From contig JARIBR010000102.1 of the NCBI GenBank assembly GCA_029258695.1, positions 1-16,049 on the forward strand: DNA of 16,049 nucleotides. The letters run 5' to 3'. Of the stretch, positions 1-7,109 are shown piece after piece. A program made the position numbers and the translations under genes. Under the pieces are notes generated by a model, which had not been told where the DNA came from, made no database searches, and saw nothing but the letters and a program-made list of their open reading frames with translations. Each line of letters starts with the position of its first letter. The stretch's first letter is position 1. The stretch comes from Quadrisphaera sp. Lineage in GTDB: Bacteria > Actinomycetota > Actinomycetes > Actinomycetales > Quadrisphaeraceae.

Positions 1-377
1 CAGGCAAGGTCAAGTGGTACGACGCCGAGCGGGGCTTCGGGTTCCTCGCTGGCGACGACGGCGAGGAGGTGTTCCTGCACGCGTCCGCGCTCCCCGCAGG
101 CACCGAGAGCCTCAAGCCGGGGACGAAGGTGGACTTCGGCGTCGCCGACGGGCGCAAGGGCAAGCAGGCGCTCGCGGTGACGGTCATCGGTGCCTCGCAC
201 TCCGTCGCCGCTGCTCACCGCAAGCCCGCCGAGGACATGGTGGGCATCGTCGAGGACCTCATCAAGGTGCTCGACGGCATGTCCGGCCAGCTGCGTCGGG
301 GCCGCTACCCCGACCGCCAGGCGACGAGCAGGGTGGCTGGCGCGCTGCGCAAGGTCGCTGACGACCTCGAGGGCTGA
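1..377 (+). CDS. Cold-shock domain protein, CspB-like, 5' end missing
   Basis: The gene enters from the left edge; the reading frame begins at base 3 and 124 residues are visible before the TGA. The first part is a cold-shock OB-fold: GKVKWYD, then the RNP1 motif GFGFL and the RNP2-like motif EVFLH, both single-stranded nucleic acid contacts in this family. After about residue 65 comes an alpha-helical-looking tail ending in RRGRYPDRQATSRVAGAL, typical of the longer actinobacterial form (Mycobacterium tuberculosis CspB, about 135 aa), not the 67-aa classical CspA. Only a few N-terminal residues should be lost. The product is a cytoplasmic RNA/ssDNA-binding chaperone. The next gene starts 7 bases after the stop, so the two are probably co-transcribed. 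Family is certain; the role of the tail is unknown. Confidence 0.93.
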   Translation, partial: GKVKWYDAERGFGFLAGDDGEEVFLHASALPAGTESLKPGTKVDFGVADGRKGKQALAVTVIGASHSVAAAHRKPAEDMVGIVEDLIKVLDGMSGQLRRGRYPDRQATSRVAGALRKVADDLEG

Positions 378-383
378 GGCGCC

Positions 384-1355
384 ATGACCACCACCACCAG
401 CCCGACGCCCCGGGCGAGGACCCGGCGCGTCGTCAAGGACGCCGTCGGCGCGGCCGCGGTCGACCTCGCGCGCGCCGCCGCGCAGGACGTGGCCCTGCCC
501 GGCCAGGTCGGGGAGCACCTGGGTTCCGCCGCCGACCAGCGCGCCGGCGAGCGGGTCGTCGTCCACCACTTCGCCTGCACCGCACCCGGTTACCGCGGGT
601 GGGTGTGGTCGGTGACCCTCGCCCGCGCCCCCCGCGCCAAGGTGCCCACGGTCTCCGAGGCGCTGCTGCTCCCCGACGACCAGGCCGTGGTCGCCCCCGA
701 GTGGCTGCCGTGGTCCCAGCGGCTGCGGCCCGGTGACGTCGGGCGCACCGACACGCTGCCCCGCGTGCACGACGACGCCCGTCTCGTCCAGGGCTACGAG
801 TCCCTGGACGTCGGCGGGCTCTCGGGCGACGGTGAGCCGTCCGGCCGTGGCGGCGACGACGCCGAGCACGCCGATGACGCGGACGCCAGCGCGCTCTGGG
901 AGCTCGGCACCGGCCGCGCCCGGGTGCTGGGGCCGGAGGGTCGACGTGATGCGGCGATGCGCTGGTACGGCGGGGCGTCCGGCCCGGTCACCGGCAAGGG
1001 GGCGGAGTCCGTCTCGCCGTGCGCGACGTGCGGGTTCTTCGTCCCGCTCGCCGGCGCGCTGCGCGCGGTCTTCGGGGTCTGCGCCAACGACTGGTCGCCC
1101 GACGACGGACGCGTCGTCGCCCGCGACCACGGGTGCGGTGCCCACAGCGAGTCCGACGTCGTCGTCGAGCCCGAGCCCCTGCCGGCTCCGCTGCTCGACG
1201 ACGACGCCGTCGAGGCCGTGACGCTGGACCGCCCGCCGCGGCGGCCGGCCGGCGCGAGCCCCGAGCAGGTGGCCGAGGCCGCGTCGGAGTCGGTCGGCGA
1301 GACGGTCCCGGACGCGGTGGCGGACGCGGTGCCGCCGGTGGACCCGACCGGCTGA
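384..1355 (+). CDS. DUF3027 domain protein with a Cys/His metal-site motif
   Basis: 323 residues, starting at ATG with GAGG four bases upstream that overlaps the end of the cold-shock gene. The sequence matches the actinobacterial DUF3027 family, of unknown function: an N-terminal block with HFACTAPGYRGWVWSVTLAR (about 62-81), then SEALLLPDDQAVVAPEWLPW (91-110), an Asp/Gly-rich low-complexity stretch (about 140-170) and a C-terminal block. The C-terminal block has C213-x2-C216, C233, H249 and C251, a spacing that could hold zinc (inference). The last 65 residues are acidic and Ala/Pro-rich and look disordered. As I recall, in M. tuberculosis and Corynebacterium the DUF3027 gene also lies near serC, as it does here at longer range. 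No signal peptide or membrane segment is visible, so it is probably cytoplasmic. The downstream ATPase gene starts 14 bases after the stop. Confidence 0.88.
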   Translation: MTTTTSPTPRARTRRVVKDAVGAAAVDLARAAAQDVALPGQVGEHLGSAADQRAGERVVVHHFACTAPGYRGWVWSVTLARAPRAKVPTVSEALLLPDDQAVVAPEWLPWSQRLRPGDVGRTDTLPRVHDDARLVQGYESLDVGGLSGDGEPSGRGGDDAEHADDADASALWELGTGRARVLGPEGRRDAAMRWYGGASGPVTGKGAESVSPCATCGFFVPLAGALRAVFGVCANDWSPDDGRVVARDHGCGAHSESDVVVEPEPLPAPLLDDDAVEAVTLDRPPRRPAGASPEQVAEAASESVGETVPDAVADAVPPVDPTG

Positions 1356-1369
1356 GCGCCGTCGACGCG

Positions 1370-4300
1370 GTGAGCGGCGCACCCCCTGGCTCGAGCGACC
1401 CGTTCGGGGCCGCCGCCCAGCGCGCCGCGGTCCTCGACGCGTGGCGGGCCAGCCCCGACCGCCTCCGCGAGGACGCCAACACCGAGGCGGACCTGGTCGC
1501 GGGCGCCTACCGCGACCGGGCGGTGGTCGAGCTCGCGCAGAACGCCGCCGACGCCGCCGCCCGCGCCGGGGTGCCCGGTGACCTGCTGCTGCGCCTCGAC
1601 GACGCCGCGGGGGAGCACGGTGCGCTGGTCGCCGCCAACACCGGAGCCCCGCTGGACGCTGCGGGGGTGCGAGCGCTGGCGTCGCTGCGGGCGTCGGCCA
1701 AGCGTGCGCCGAGCCCTGTCGAGGGCGCCCACGGCGGCACCGGCACGAGCACGAGCACGAGCGCCGTCGGCCGTTTCGGGGTGGGGTTCGCCGCCGTCCT
1801 CGCCCTCACCGACGAGCCGCAGGTGCTCTCCACCGGCGGCGGCGTGGCGTTCTCGCGCCGGCGCACCCGTGAGGTCGTCGCCGCGACCGGCTCGCAGGCC
1901 CTGGACCGTGAGGTCGGCGCCCGCAGCGGGGACGTGCCCGTGCTGCGCCTGCCCTGGCCCCACGACACCTCGCCGCCGCACGGCTACGACACCGCGGTGG
2001 TGCTGCCGCTGCGCGACGCCGGTGCCCGCGAGCGGGCGCTCGCGGCGCTGTCCGCCGTGGGCGACGTCCTCCTCCTGGCCCTGCCGGCGCTGCGGCGGAT
2101 CACCGTCGAGGCGCCCGGCGCTCCGCGCCATGTCGTCGAGGACGTCGCCAGCCGGTGGGCCACCACCTCGCGCGGCGGGGCCTTCGCCGGCGCCGACCTG
2201 GGCGTCCTGCCGGTGGAGGAGCGTCAGCGCGCCGCCCGGGACGGGTGGTCGCTCACCTGGGCGCTGCCGCGGGACCCGGCCGCCGCGGACCTGCCGGGCG
2301 TGCTGCTGGCCCCCACGCCCACCGACGAGCCGCTGCCCTGGCCCGCGGCGCTGATCGTCGGCGCGCCCCTGGACGCCACGCGGCGCACCATGGCCCCTGG
2401 CCCCAGCACCGGGGTCGTCCTCGACCACGCCGCCCGCGCCTACGCCGACCTGCTCGCCGAGCGCGCCGCCCGGGGTGAGGACGCGCTGGACCTCGTGCCG
2501 AGCGGACTGGCGTCCGGGCAGCTCGACGCGGACCTGCGCACCCGGCTGCTCGACCTGCTGCCCGCGGTCCGGCTGCTGCGACCGGTCGATGCCCCGGCTG
2601 GCGATGGACGGGAGGGCCGGGGCCTGCCGGAGGACGGCGCGGAGCCCGGCGCCGGCGACACCCTGGGCGCCCCGCTGCTCCGCCCGCGCGAGGCCGTGGT
2701 GCTCGACGGACCCCTGGGTGACGACACCTCCTCGCTCGCCGCGCTCGCCCAGCTCGTCGGCGGGCTGGTGGCCGCGCCGCTGCGCCACCGGGGACTGCTC
2801 GCCGCCCTGGGCGCGAGCACCACGAGCGTCGCCGACGTCGTCGACGCGATGCCGCTGCGCACCGACGCGGCGACGTGGCGCGGGTGGGCGCGGGCCCTCG
2901 CCGGGGTGGCGCTGGACCCCGCGGGCCGCGAGCAGCTCGCGCTCCTGCCGGTGCCCCTGGCCGGTGACCGCGCGGTGCGGGGGCCGCGCGGGCTGCTGCT
3001 GCCTCCCGCGCTGGCGTCCAGCGGTGCGCCCGGGGCGCCCTCCCCCGCGCGCGAGGCGCTGGCCACGCTCGCCGCCGCCGGGCTGCGGGTCGTCGACCCC
3101 GAGCTGCTCGTGAACGCGGAGGGTGGCGTGGGCAGCGGCCCCCAGCGCGCCGACGCGAGCGCGGCCGCCGACCTGCTCGCCGCTCTCGGGGCGGTGCCCG
3201 CCAGCGCCCGCGCCGTCCTGGAGGACCCGTCGGTGGCGCGCGCGATCACCGCCGCGGACCCCCTCGGCGGCGAGGCGACCGACGGCCTCGGCCATGACGT
3301 GCCGGGCGCGGGCGAGGTCGCCGACGCTGTGCTGACCCTCGTCACCCGAGCCCTGGAGGACGGCGAGCTGCGCCCCGGGGACCTGCCGGCCCTCGGCGAG
3401 CTCCTCCTGCCCGCCGACGACGGGGAGGTGTGGCCCGCCGCCGGGCTCGTCCTGCCCGGCTCCGCGGCGGCGCGGCTGCTGGACCCCGAGGAGGTCGCGC
3501 CGGTCGCCGCGGACGTCCTCGACCGGTGGGGCGCGCCCGCGCTGGAGGCGGTGGGCGTCGCTGCCGGGCTCGGGGTGGTTCGCCTCGGGGAGGTCGACGC
3601 CGACGACCCGCCCGATGCGCTGCTCGACGTCGACGGCGGCCAGGAGTGGTTGGAGCAGGCGTGCCCCGACGGGGGAACGGTCGCCGACGTGGTGCTCGTG
3701 CGCGACCTCGACCTCGTCCTTCCCGAGCGGCGCGACGAGCTCCTGGCGCTGGTGGCCGGCGACCCGGTGCTGCGCGCGGCGGTGCTCGAGCCGGTGCGCG
3801 TCATCGTCGGCGGTGTCGCCGCCTCCGCGCGCAGCCACGCCGCCTGGTGGCTCGGTCATGAGCTGCGCGTCGCCGGCCGCGCCGACCCGTCAGCCCCCGG
3901 CTCCCTGCGCACGGTGCTCGGTGAGCCCGACGGCGCGCTCGCCGCCGCCGAGCCGGCCCTGCGCCGCGCGCTGGGAACGGTGGACGCCTGGGAGCAGGTG
4001 CCCGCCGACGCCTGGGGCGCGGTGCTGGAGCGCTCCCTGCGCGGTGGGCTGGACGTCCCCGGGCTGCTCGCGCTGTGGGCGGCGCTGGCTGCTGCGGCCC
4101 GCGGCGGCGCGGCTAGCCCCCCCGACGGACTCGCGGCGCTCGACGCGCCGGACCGGCTCGCGGCGCTCGACGCGGCCGGCGCCGTGGTGGTGGCGCGGGC
4201 CGACGAGGTCGTCGTCGTCGACGACCCCCGGTGGTTGCAGGTGACCCTCGGTCCCCGGCTCGTCGTGGGCGCGGACGACGCGCTGGCGCTCGCCGACGTG

Positions 4301-4651
4301 CTCGACGTCGACCTCGCCTCCGAGCGGGGCGAGGAGGCGCGCGTGGTCTCAACCGGGGCGACGCGCGAGGTGCCGGCGCTCGTCCGGGCCGCTGTGCCCG
4401 ACGCCCCGTCGACGTGGATGGCTCACGAGCGGCTGAGCGTGGACGTCGTGGGCGCGAACGCTGACGTCGGGTGGTGGCTCGAGGACGGCATCCTGCATGC
4501 CGACGGGCTCCGCTCGCTGGCGTGCGGCCTCGCGGCGGCGGCGGGAGCATGGGGCCGGCGCCACGTCCTCGCCGAGGTGCTCCTCGCCCTGTCCCGCGGT
4601 GACCACGGCGCGGCGGCCGTCGCGCTGGCGACGGAGGCTGCCGGCTCCTGA
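1370..4651 (+). CDS. Large GHKL-type (sacsin/Hsp90-like) ATPase domain protein
   Basis: The GTG at 1370 gives 1093 residues and is the only plausible start between the DUF3027 stop and the ATPase domain. No strong ribosome binding site precedes it, so translational coupling is likely. The N-terminal ~250 residues have the Bergerat fold of Hsp90, sacsin, MutL and histidine kinases: N-box ELAQNAADA (54-62) with E54 and N58 in the catalytic Glu/Asn positions, a G1-like box AANTGAPL (88-95), and G2 box GRFGVGF (134-140). The usual G1 Asp (DxGxG) is replaced by Asn90, so nucleotide binding may differ. The remaining ~840 residues are Ala/Leu/Asp/Val-rich with no motif I can name. Actinobacterial genomes carry similar proteins annotated as sacsin N-terminal ATPase-like. 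The substrate is unknown. Adjacency to the DUF3027 gene suggests a shared process (inference). A degenerate 24-bp internal duplication near 4127-4176 encodes two LAALDA units. Confidence 0.85.
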   Translation: MSGAPPGSSDPFGAAAQRAAVLDAWRASPDRLREDANTEADLVAGAYRDRAVVELAQNAADAAARAGVPGDLLLRLDDAAGEHGALVAANTGAPLDAAGVRALASLRASAKRAPSPVEGAHGGTGTSTSTSAVGRFGVGFAAVLALTDEPQVLSTGGGVAFSRRRTREVVAATGSQALDREVGARSGDVPVLRLPWPHDTSPPHGYDTAVVLPLRDAGARERALAALSAVGDVLLLALPALRRITVEAPGAPRHVVEDVASRWATTSRGGAFAGADLGVLPVEERQRAARDGWSLTWALPRDPAAADLPGVLLAPTPTDEPLPWPAALIVGAPLDATRRTMAPGPSTGVVLDHAARAYADLLAERAARGEDALDLVPSGLASGQLDADLRTRLLDLLPAVRLLRPVDAPAGDGREGRGLPEDGAEPGAGDTLGAPLLRPREAVVLDGPLGDDTSSLAALAQLVGGLVAAPLRHRGLLAALGASTTSVADVVDAMPLRTDAATWRGWARALAGVALDPAGREQLALLPVPLAGDRAVRGPRGLLLPPALASSGAPGAPSPAREALATLAAAGLRVVDPELLVNAEGGVGSGPQRADASAAADLLAALGAVPASARAVLEDPSVARAITAADPLGGEATDGLGHDVPGAGEVADAVLTLVTRALEDGELRPGDLPALGELLLPADDGEVWPAAGLVLPGSAAARLLDPEEVAPVAADVLDRWGAPALEAVGVAAGLGVVRLGEVDADDPPDALLDVDGGQEWLEQACPDGGTVADVVLVRDLDLVLPERRDELLALVAGDPVLRAAVLEPVRVIVGGVAASARSHAAWWLGHELRVAGRADPSAPGSLRTVLGEPDGALAAAEPALRRALGTVDAWEQVPADAWGAVLERSLRGGLDVPGLLALWAALAAAARGGAASPPDGLAALDAPDRLAALDAAGAVVVARADEVVVVDDPRWLQVTLGPRLVVGADDALALADVLDVDLASERGEEARVVSTGATREVPALVRAAVPDAPSTWMAHERLSVDVVGANADVGWWLEDGILHADGLRSLACGLAAAAGAWGRRHVLAEVLLALSRGDHGAAAVALATEAAGS

Positions 4652-4704
4652 GCCGTCGTGGGCGCCGCCGTCCGCCGGACGTGATGGGGTGCGCCGTCAC
4701 CGCC

Positions 4705-4764
4705 TCGAGCGGGGACCTCGCGCAGCCGACACGCCGCACGAGGCCGCACCAGCTCCCCGCTCGA
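4705..4764 (+). terminator. Candidate stem-loop terminator after the ATPase gene
   Basis: TCGAGCGGGGACCT at 4705-4718 pairs with AGCTCCCCGCTCGA at 4751-4764: 13 of 14 positions are complementary, with one C-C mismatch, around a 32-base loop. It starts 53 bases after the ATPase stop and has no T-tract, which is common for actinobacterial terminators. The 3' arm is part of the first tandem repeat unit, so alternative pairing with the second unit (4782-4795) is also possible. Being an inverted repeat it could act on both strands. Confidence 0.45.
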
Positions 4765-4836
4765 CCGTGGCGGGTCGCACCAGCTCCCCGCTCGACCGTG
4801 GTGGGACGCACCAGCTCCCCCTCGACCGTGGCGGGC
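4745..4836. repeat. Three tandem 31/31/30-bp repeats
   Basis: Three units run head to tail at 4745-4775, 4776-4806 and 4807-4836. All share CGCACCAGCTCCCC followed by CTCGACCGTGG and a G-rich end. Units 1 and 2 differ by a C-to-T change in the GCGGG/GTGGG end and by the last base; unit 3 lacks one G after CCCC. In unit 1, CCCGC and GCGGG can form a short hairpin, and the C-to-T change in unit 2 keeps it as a G-U pair. Unit 3 weakens it. There are no unique spacers, so this is not a CRISPR array. Confidence 0.85.
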
Positions 4837-4889
4837 CTCGCAGCGCGGCCTCGTGCGCCCCTCCCGCAGGGACGAGGCCGGCACGTCGG

Positions 4890-6233
4890 TCAGGCGCACC
4901 GGCTGAGGACCACCGACGTGCCGTCCTGCCGTGCGTCCGCCGCGGCCGCCAGGCACAGGCCTGAGGCGGCGTGGACCAGCTCGTCGTCGACCCGGGTCCA
5001 CTCCTGGACGGCGAGGCGATCGCAGACCTGCAGCTGGACGGGCGTCCCGGCGGTGGTGGCGCCCTCGGCCGGGCCCAGGCAGGCGCCGGTGCCCTCGTGG
5101 ATCAGGTCTCCGATGCTGCTCAGCGTCCAGGTCTGCGTGGCGTCGCAGTCCCACAGCGCCACCTGGGGGTCGCCGGGCTGCCCGCTGCCGCGGGCGTCGA
5201 GGCACCGTCCGCTCGCTCCGTGACGGACCACGGCGCCGCCGTCCGCGACCGAGGGCGAGGCGGCCGAGGACTGAGCCTGGTCCCCCAGCGCTGCACCACC
5301 GTTCGCTCCGCCGCCGTCCCCGGCACCGGTGACGGGCTCCTCGGCCGGAGGCACGCCCGAGCGCCCCTCGTCCTCGGGAGCCACGGCCGCACCAGGCGTG
5401 GCGCCGCTCGGCGGGGTCCACGAGAAGCCGTCCGCGGCCAGACCCGCCCCGCCCGACCACGGCTCGAAGCCGAACTGCACGCTGGTCAGCCACCACCCCG
5501 GCTCGGTGGCGCCGCGCTCGACCGCCTCGCGCACGAAGGGCTCCAGGGGCAGGTCCACCGAGGTGGTCCCCTGCCGGTGGACGAAGCTGATGACGCGCCA
5601 CCCCATGTCGCCCTGCCAGACGTCCCACGTGGCGCCGGCGATGGTGACGGCCCCGACGACCTCCCCGATGGGGTCGGGCGCGTCCTCGCCGTCGATCCAG
5701 ATCATCAGCTCGGTGCCGTCGTTCTGGCCCTGGGGGTCGGGGGTGCTGTTGAACCACAGGTCGTACGCAGCGTTCCAGCTGCCCGGCGCTCGGGTGATCG
5801 AGACCGCGGTCCGCGCGTCCCCGACCGCCGAAGCGCGGACCGGCAGGCCCGGAGCGTCGCTGCAGCGACCCCAGTGGCAGCCGGCGACCAGCGACGGGTA
5901 GGACTTGGGCGCTCCGCCCGGCTCGATGGCGCCGTCCGCCTGGTCGACGGTGAACCCGCCGTCCCGCGCGGTGACGCACTGCCCGTCGGGCACGCCGTAG
6001 CGGTTGTTCTGGACGGTGTAGGCGCCCCCGCTCACGGCCACGGCGTCGACCTCCCCGCAGAGCTGGCCCGCGACCTGCGCCGCTCCGGCCTCGGAGGCGC
6101 TCGAGGTCATGAGCCCCGTCACCACCAGCGCGAGGGTCCCGGCGGCGATCAGCGTGGTCGCCAGCGCCGTGGGCCGACGTGGCGGGGGCGTCGCGAGGGC
6201 GGTGCCGTGGGTGGGTCGCAGGGTGCGTCGCAT
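4890..6233 (-). CDS. Secreted GH12 endo-beta-1,4-glucanase with ricin-type lectin (CBM13) domain
   Basis: 447 residues. An Arg-rich start and a hydrophobic core (about 23-42) form a signal peptide, with likely cleavage near AGAA/Q (53). Residues ~54-275 are a GH12 catalytic domain: QNNRYG, YPSLVAGCHWG (112-122), the nucleophile motif TELMIWI with E175, the VW pair at 205-206, and the acid/base motif FGFEPW with E257. C59/C86 and C119/C124 may form disulfides. A Pro/Gly/Ala linker (276-330) leads to a beta-trefoil lectin domain with repeats at about 333-370, 375-415 and 418-447. The first two keep a QxW motif (QTW 367-369, QEW 410-412); the third stops after its second Cys, before its QxW. GH12 enzymes cut beta-1,4-glucan or xyloglucan with retention. 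The start is supported by GGAG four bases upstream. It is a single-gene unit, convergent with the ATPase gene and divergent from the marR-type gene. Confidence 0.93.
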   Translation of the reverse strand: MRRTLRPTHGTALATPPPRRPTALATTLIAAGTLALVVTGLMTSSASEAGAAQVAGQLCGEVDAVAVSGGAYTVQNNRYGVPDGQCVTARDGGFTVDQADGAIEPGGAPKSYPSLVAGCHWGRCSDAPGLPVRASAVGDARTAVSITRAPGSWNAAYDLWFNSTPDPQGQNDGTELMIWIDGEDAPDPIGEVVGAVTIAGATWDVWQGDMGWRVISFVHRQGTTSVDLPLEPFVREAVERGATEPGWWLTSVQFGFEPWSGGAGLAADGFSWTPPSGATPGAAVAPEDEGRSGVPPAEEPVTGAGDGGGANGGAALGDQAQSSAASPSVADGGAVVRHGASGRCLDARGSGQPGDPQVALWDCDATQTWTLSSIGDLIHEGTGACLGPAEGATTAGTPVQLQVCDRLAVQEWTRVDDELVHAASGLCLAAAADARQDGTSVVLSRCA

Positions 6234-6269
6234 GGTTCTCCGAGGGCGGCGGTGTCGAGGGCGGCCCGC

Positions 6270-6275
6270 ACGCTA
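6270..6275 (-). promoter_or_regulatory. Candidate -10 box for the GH12 gene
   Basis: On the minus strand the bases read TAGCGT, a match to the actinobacterial -10 pattern TANNNT and identical to the boxes before pdxH and at 15914. It would start transcription near 6263, giving a leader of about 30 bases that contains the GGAG site. No good -35 was found at 16-18 bases; TGGACA lies too far upstream (28-base gap). Confidence 0.4.
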
Positions 6276-6535
6276 GGGCTCCACGGCGCCGGCGGCCGGT
6301 GGCTGTCCACAGGCACCGTCGTGCGGTGACGTCTGCTCACCGTGCTGTGGCACCTCGTCCGGCGCTGCACGACGCGCCGCGCGCGTCCCGGCCGGGACGC
6401 AGGCCCGGCGGCCACGGCTCGCCCATCACCCGTCCGGCCGGCACCCGTCCGGCGCAGCGCGGCGGTGCGCGCGGCGCCGGACGTCGTGACGCCACGGCGG
6501 CTGCGAGCGCCGGGAACACCTCGGCGACGAAGTCG

Positions 6536-6553
6536 GTTAACCTTGTGAAGCAA
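6536..6553 (+). promoter_or_regulatory. Candidate promoter/operator of the marR-MFS unit
   Basis: GTTAAC at 6536-6541 overlaps a possible -10 box TAACCT (6538-6543). Next to it is the dyad TTG-TGAAG-CAA (6543-6553). MarR proteins commonly bind a short palindrome overlapping their own promoter, so this is the most plausible autoregulatory site. The AT-rich island is unusual for this DNA. No convincing -35 is visible; a bound repressor here would block RNA polymerase. This is inference from position and symmetry. Confidence 0.35.
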
Positions 6554-6578
6554 CTGACCGTGATCAAGAACACCAGGA

Positions 6579-7109
6579 TTGTCGCTGAACACCGCACCAC
6601 CGCCCTCGTACCCGCCCACCGCCGCTGCCGCACCGTCGTCGGCGCCCGACCCGTCGATCACCGACACCACGACCGATACCACGACCGACACCGACACCAC
6701 CCTCGACGCGGAGACCCTGCGCACGGCCATCGCGCGGTCCTCGCGCCGGCTGCGCCGCGAGCGCAGCAGCGAGGACATCACCGACGGCCAGTACGCCGTC
6801 CTCGCCGCGCTCGACCGCCTCGGCGCCGCCAGCCCCACCGCGCTCGCCGACCACGAGCGCGTGAGCCCCCCGTCGATGACCCGCACGCTCACCTGCCTGG
6901 TCTCCGCCGGCCTGGTGGCGCGCACCGGCGACCCGGACGACGGCCGCCGTGCCCTCGTCACCCTCACCGATGCGGGGCGCCACCACATCGTGGACACCCG
7001 CCGTGCCCGCTCCGGCTGGTTGGCCGCCCGCCTCGACGAGCTGGACCCGGCGCAGCGCGCCACCCTCGCCGAGGCCGCCGCCCTGCTCACCGCGCTGGCG
7101 GAGCGATGA
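6579..7109 (+). CDS. MarR-family winged-helix transcriptional regulator
   Basis: 176 residues from a TTG start. An in-frame TGA at 6561-6563 and the absence of any in-frame ATG or GTG before the DNA-binding domain make TTG 6579 the only usable start; its ribosome binding site is poor. The first ~40 residues are low-complexity (Pro/Ala, then Asp/Thr repeats) and not part of the fold. The MarR domain follows: helix 1 at about 43-62, DGQYAVLAAL (69-78), the helix-turn-helix SPTALADHERVSPPSMTRTL (about 85-104), and the wing with DPDDGRRALVTLT (118-130). The C-terminal helices give dimerisation. The protein probably represses the exporter gene that overlaps it by ATGA, with release by a small ligand (family knowledge). 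The ligand cannot be told from sequence. Confidence 0.88.
   Translation: MSLNTAPPPSYPPTAAAAPSSAPDPSITDTTTDTTTDTDTTLDAETLRTAIARSSRRLRRERSSEDITDGQYAVLAALDRLGAASPTALADHERVSPPSMTRTLTCLVSAGLVARTGDPDDGRRALVTLTDAGRHHIVDTRRARSGWLAARLDELDPAQRATLAEAAALLTALAER

Larger units (their letters stand above)
4652..4889. other. Convergent intergenic region without a gene
   Basis: This 238-base gap lies between the 3' ends of the plus-strand ATPase gene and the minus-strand GH12 gene. It holds three tandem 31-bp repeat units and an inverted partner arm, listed separately. No ORF with family resemblance and no promoter were recognised. Its likely role is transcription termination for both genes. Confidence 0.7.
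6234..6578. other. Divergent intergenic region, GH12 gene / MarR-type regulator gene
   Basis: This 345-base gap has no supported gene. Its left end carries a -10 candidate for the GH12 gene. Its right end (about 6530-6580) is distinctly more AT-rich than the surroundings and holds a -10 candidate and a dyad for the regulator gene. The middle (about 6330-6520) is GC-rich with short inverted CCGGCC-type words and nothing I can assign. The long plus-strand frame that runs through it lacks any family resemblance. Confidence 0.6.

Noticed and set aside
1019..1369. Upstream extension of the ATPase gene to about 1019
   Set aside because: It would overlap the DUF3027 gene for over 330 bases with an Arg-rich, feature-free sequence; GTG 1370 is the natural start.
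794..3859. A 1021-codon open frame on the minus strand opposite the DUF3027 and ATPase genes
   Set aside because: Its product is Arg/Gly/Gln-rich with no domain; long antisense open frames are expected in DNA this GC-rich, while the plus strand shows clear GHKL motifs.
4745..4836. CRISPR-like repeats
   Set aside because: Units abut directly with no spacers, and no cas genes are nearby.
4423..5979. A 518-codon minus-strand frame overlapping the GH12 gene
   Set aside because: It is out of frame with the GH12 catalytic motifs and its product is Arg/Gly-rich without domains.
6179..7105. N-terminal extension of the exporter through the intergenic region and the MarR gene
   Set aside because: It gives an Arg/His-rich sequence in a different frame over a clear MarR domain; the ATG at 7106 begins a normal MFS protein.
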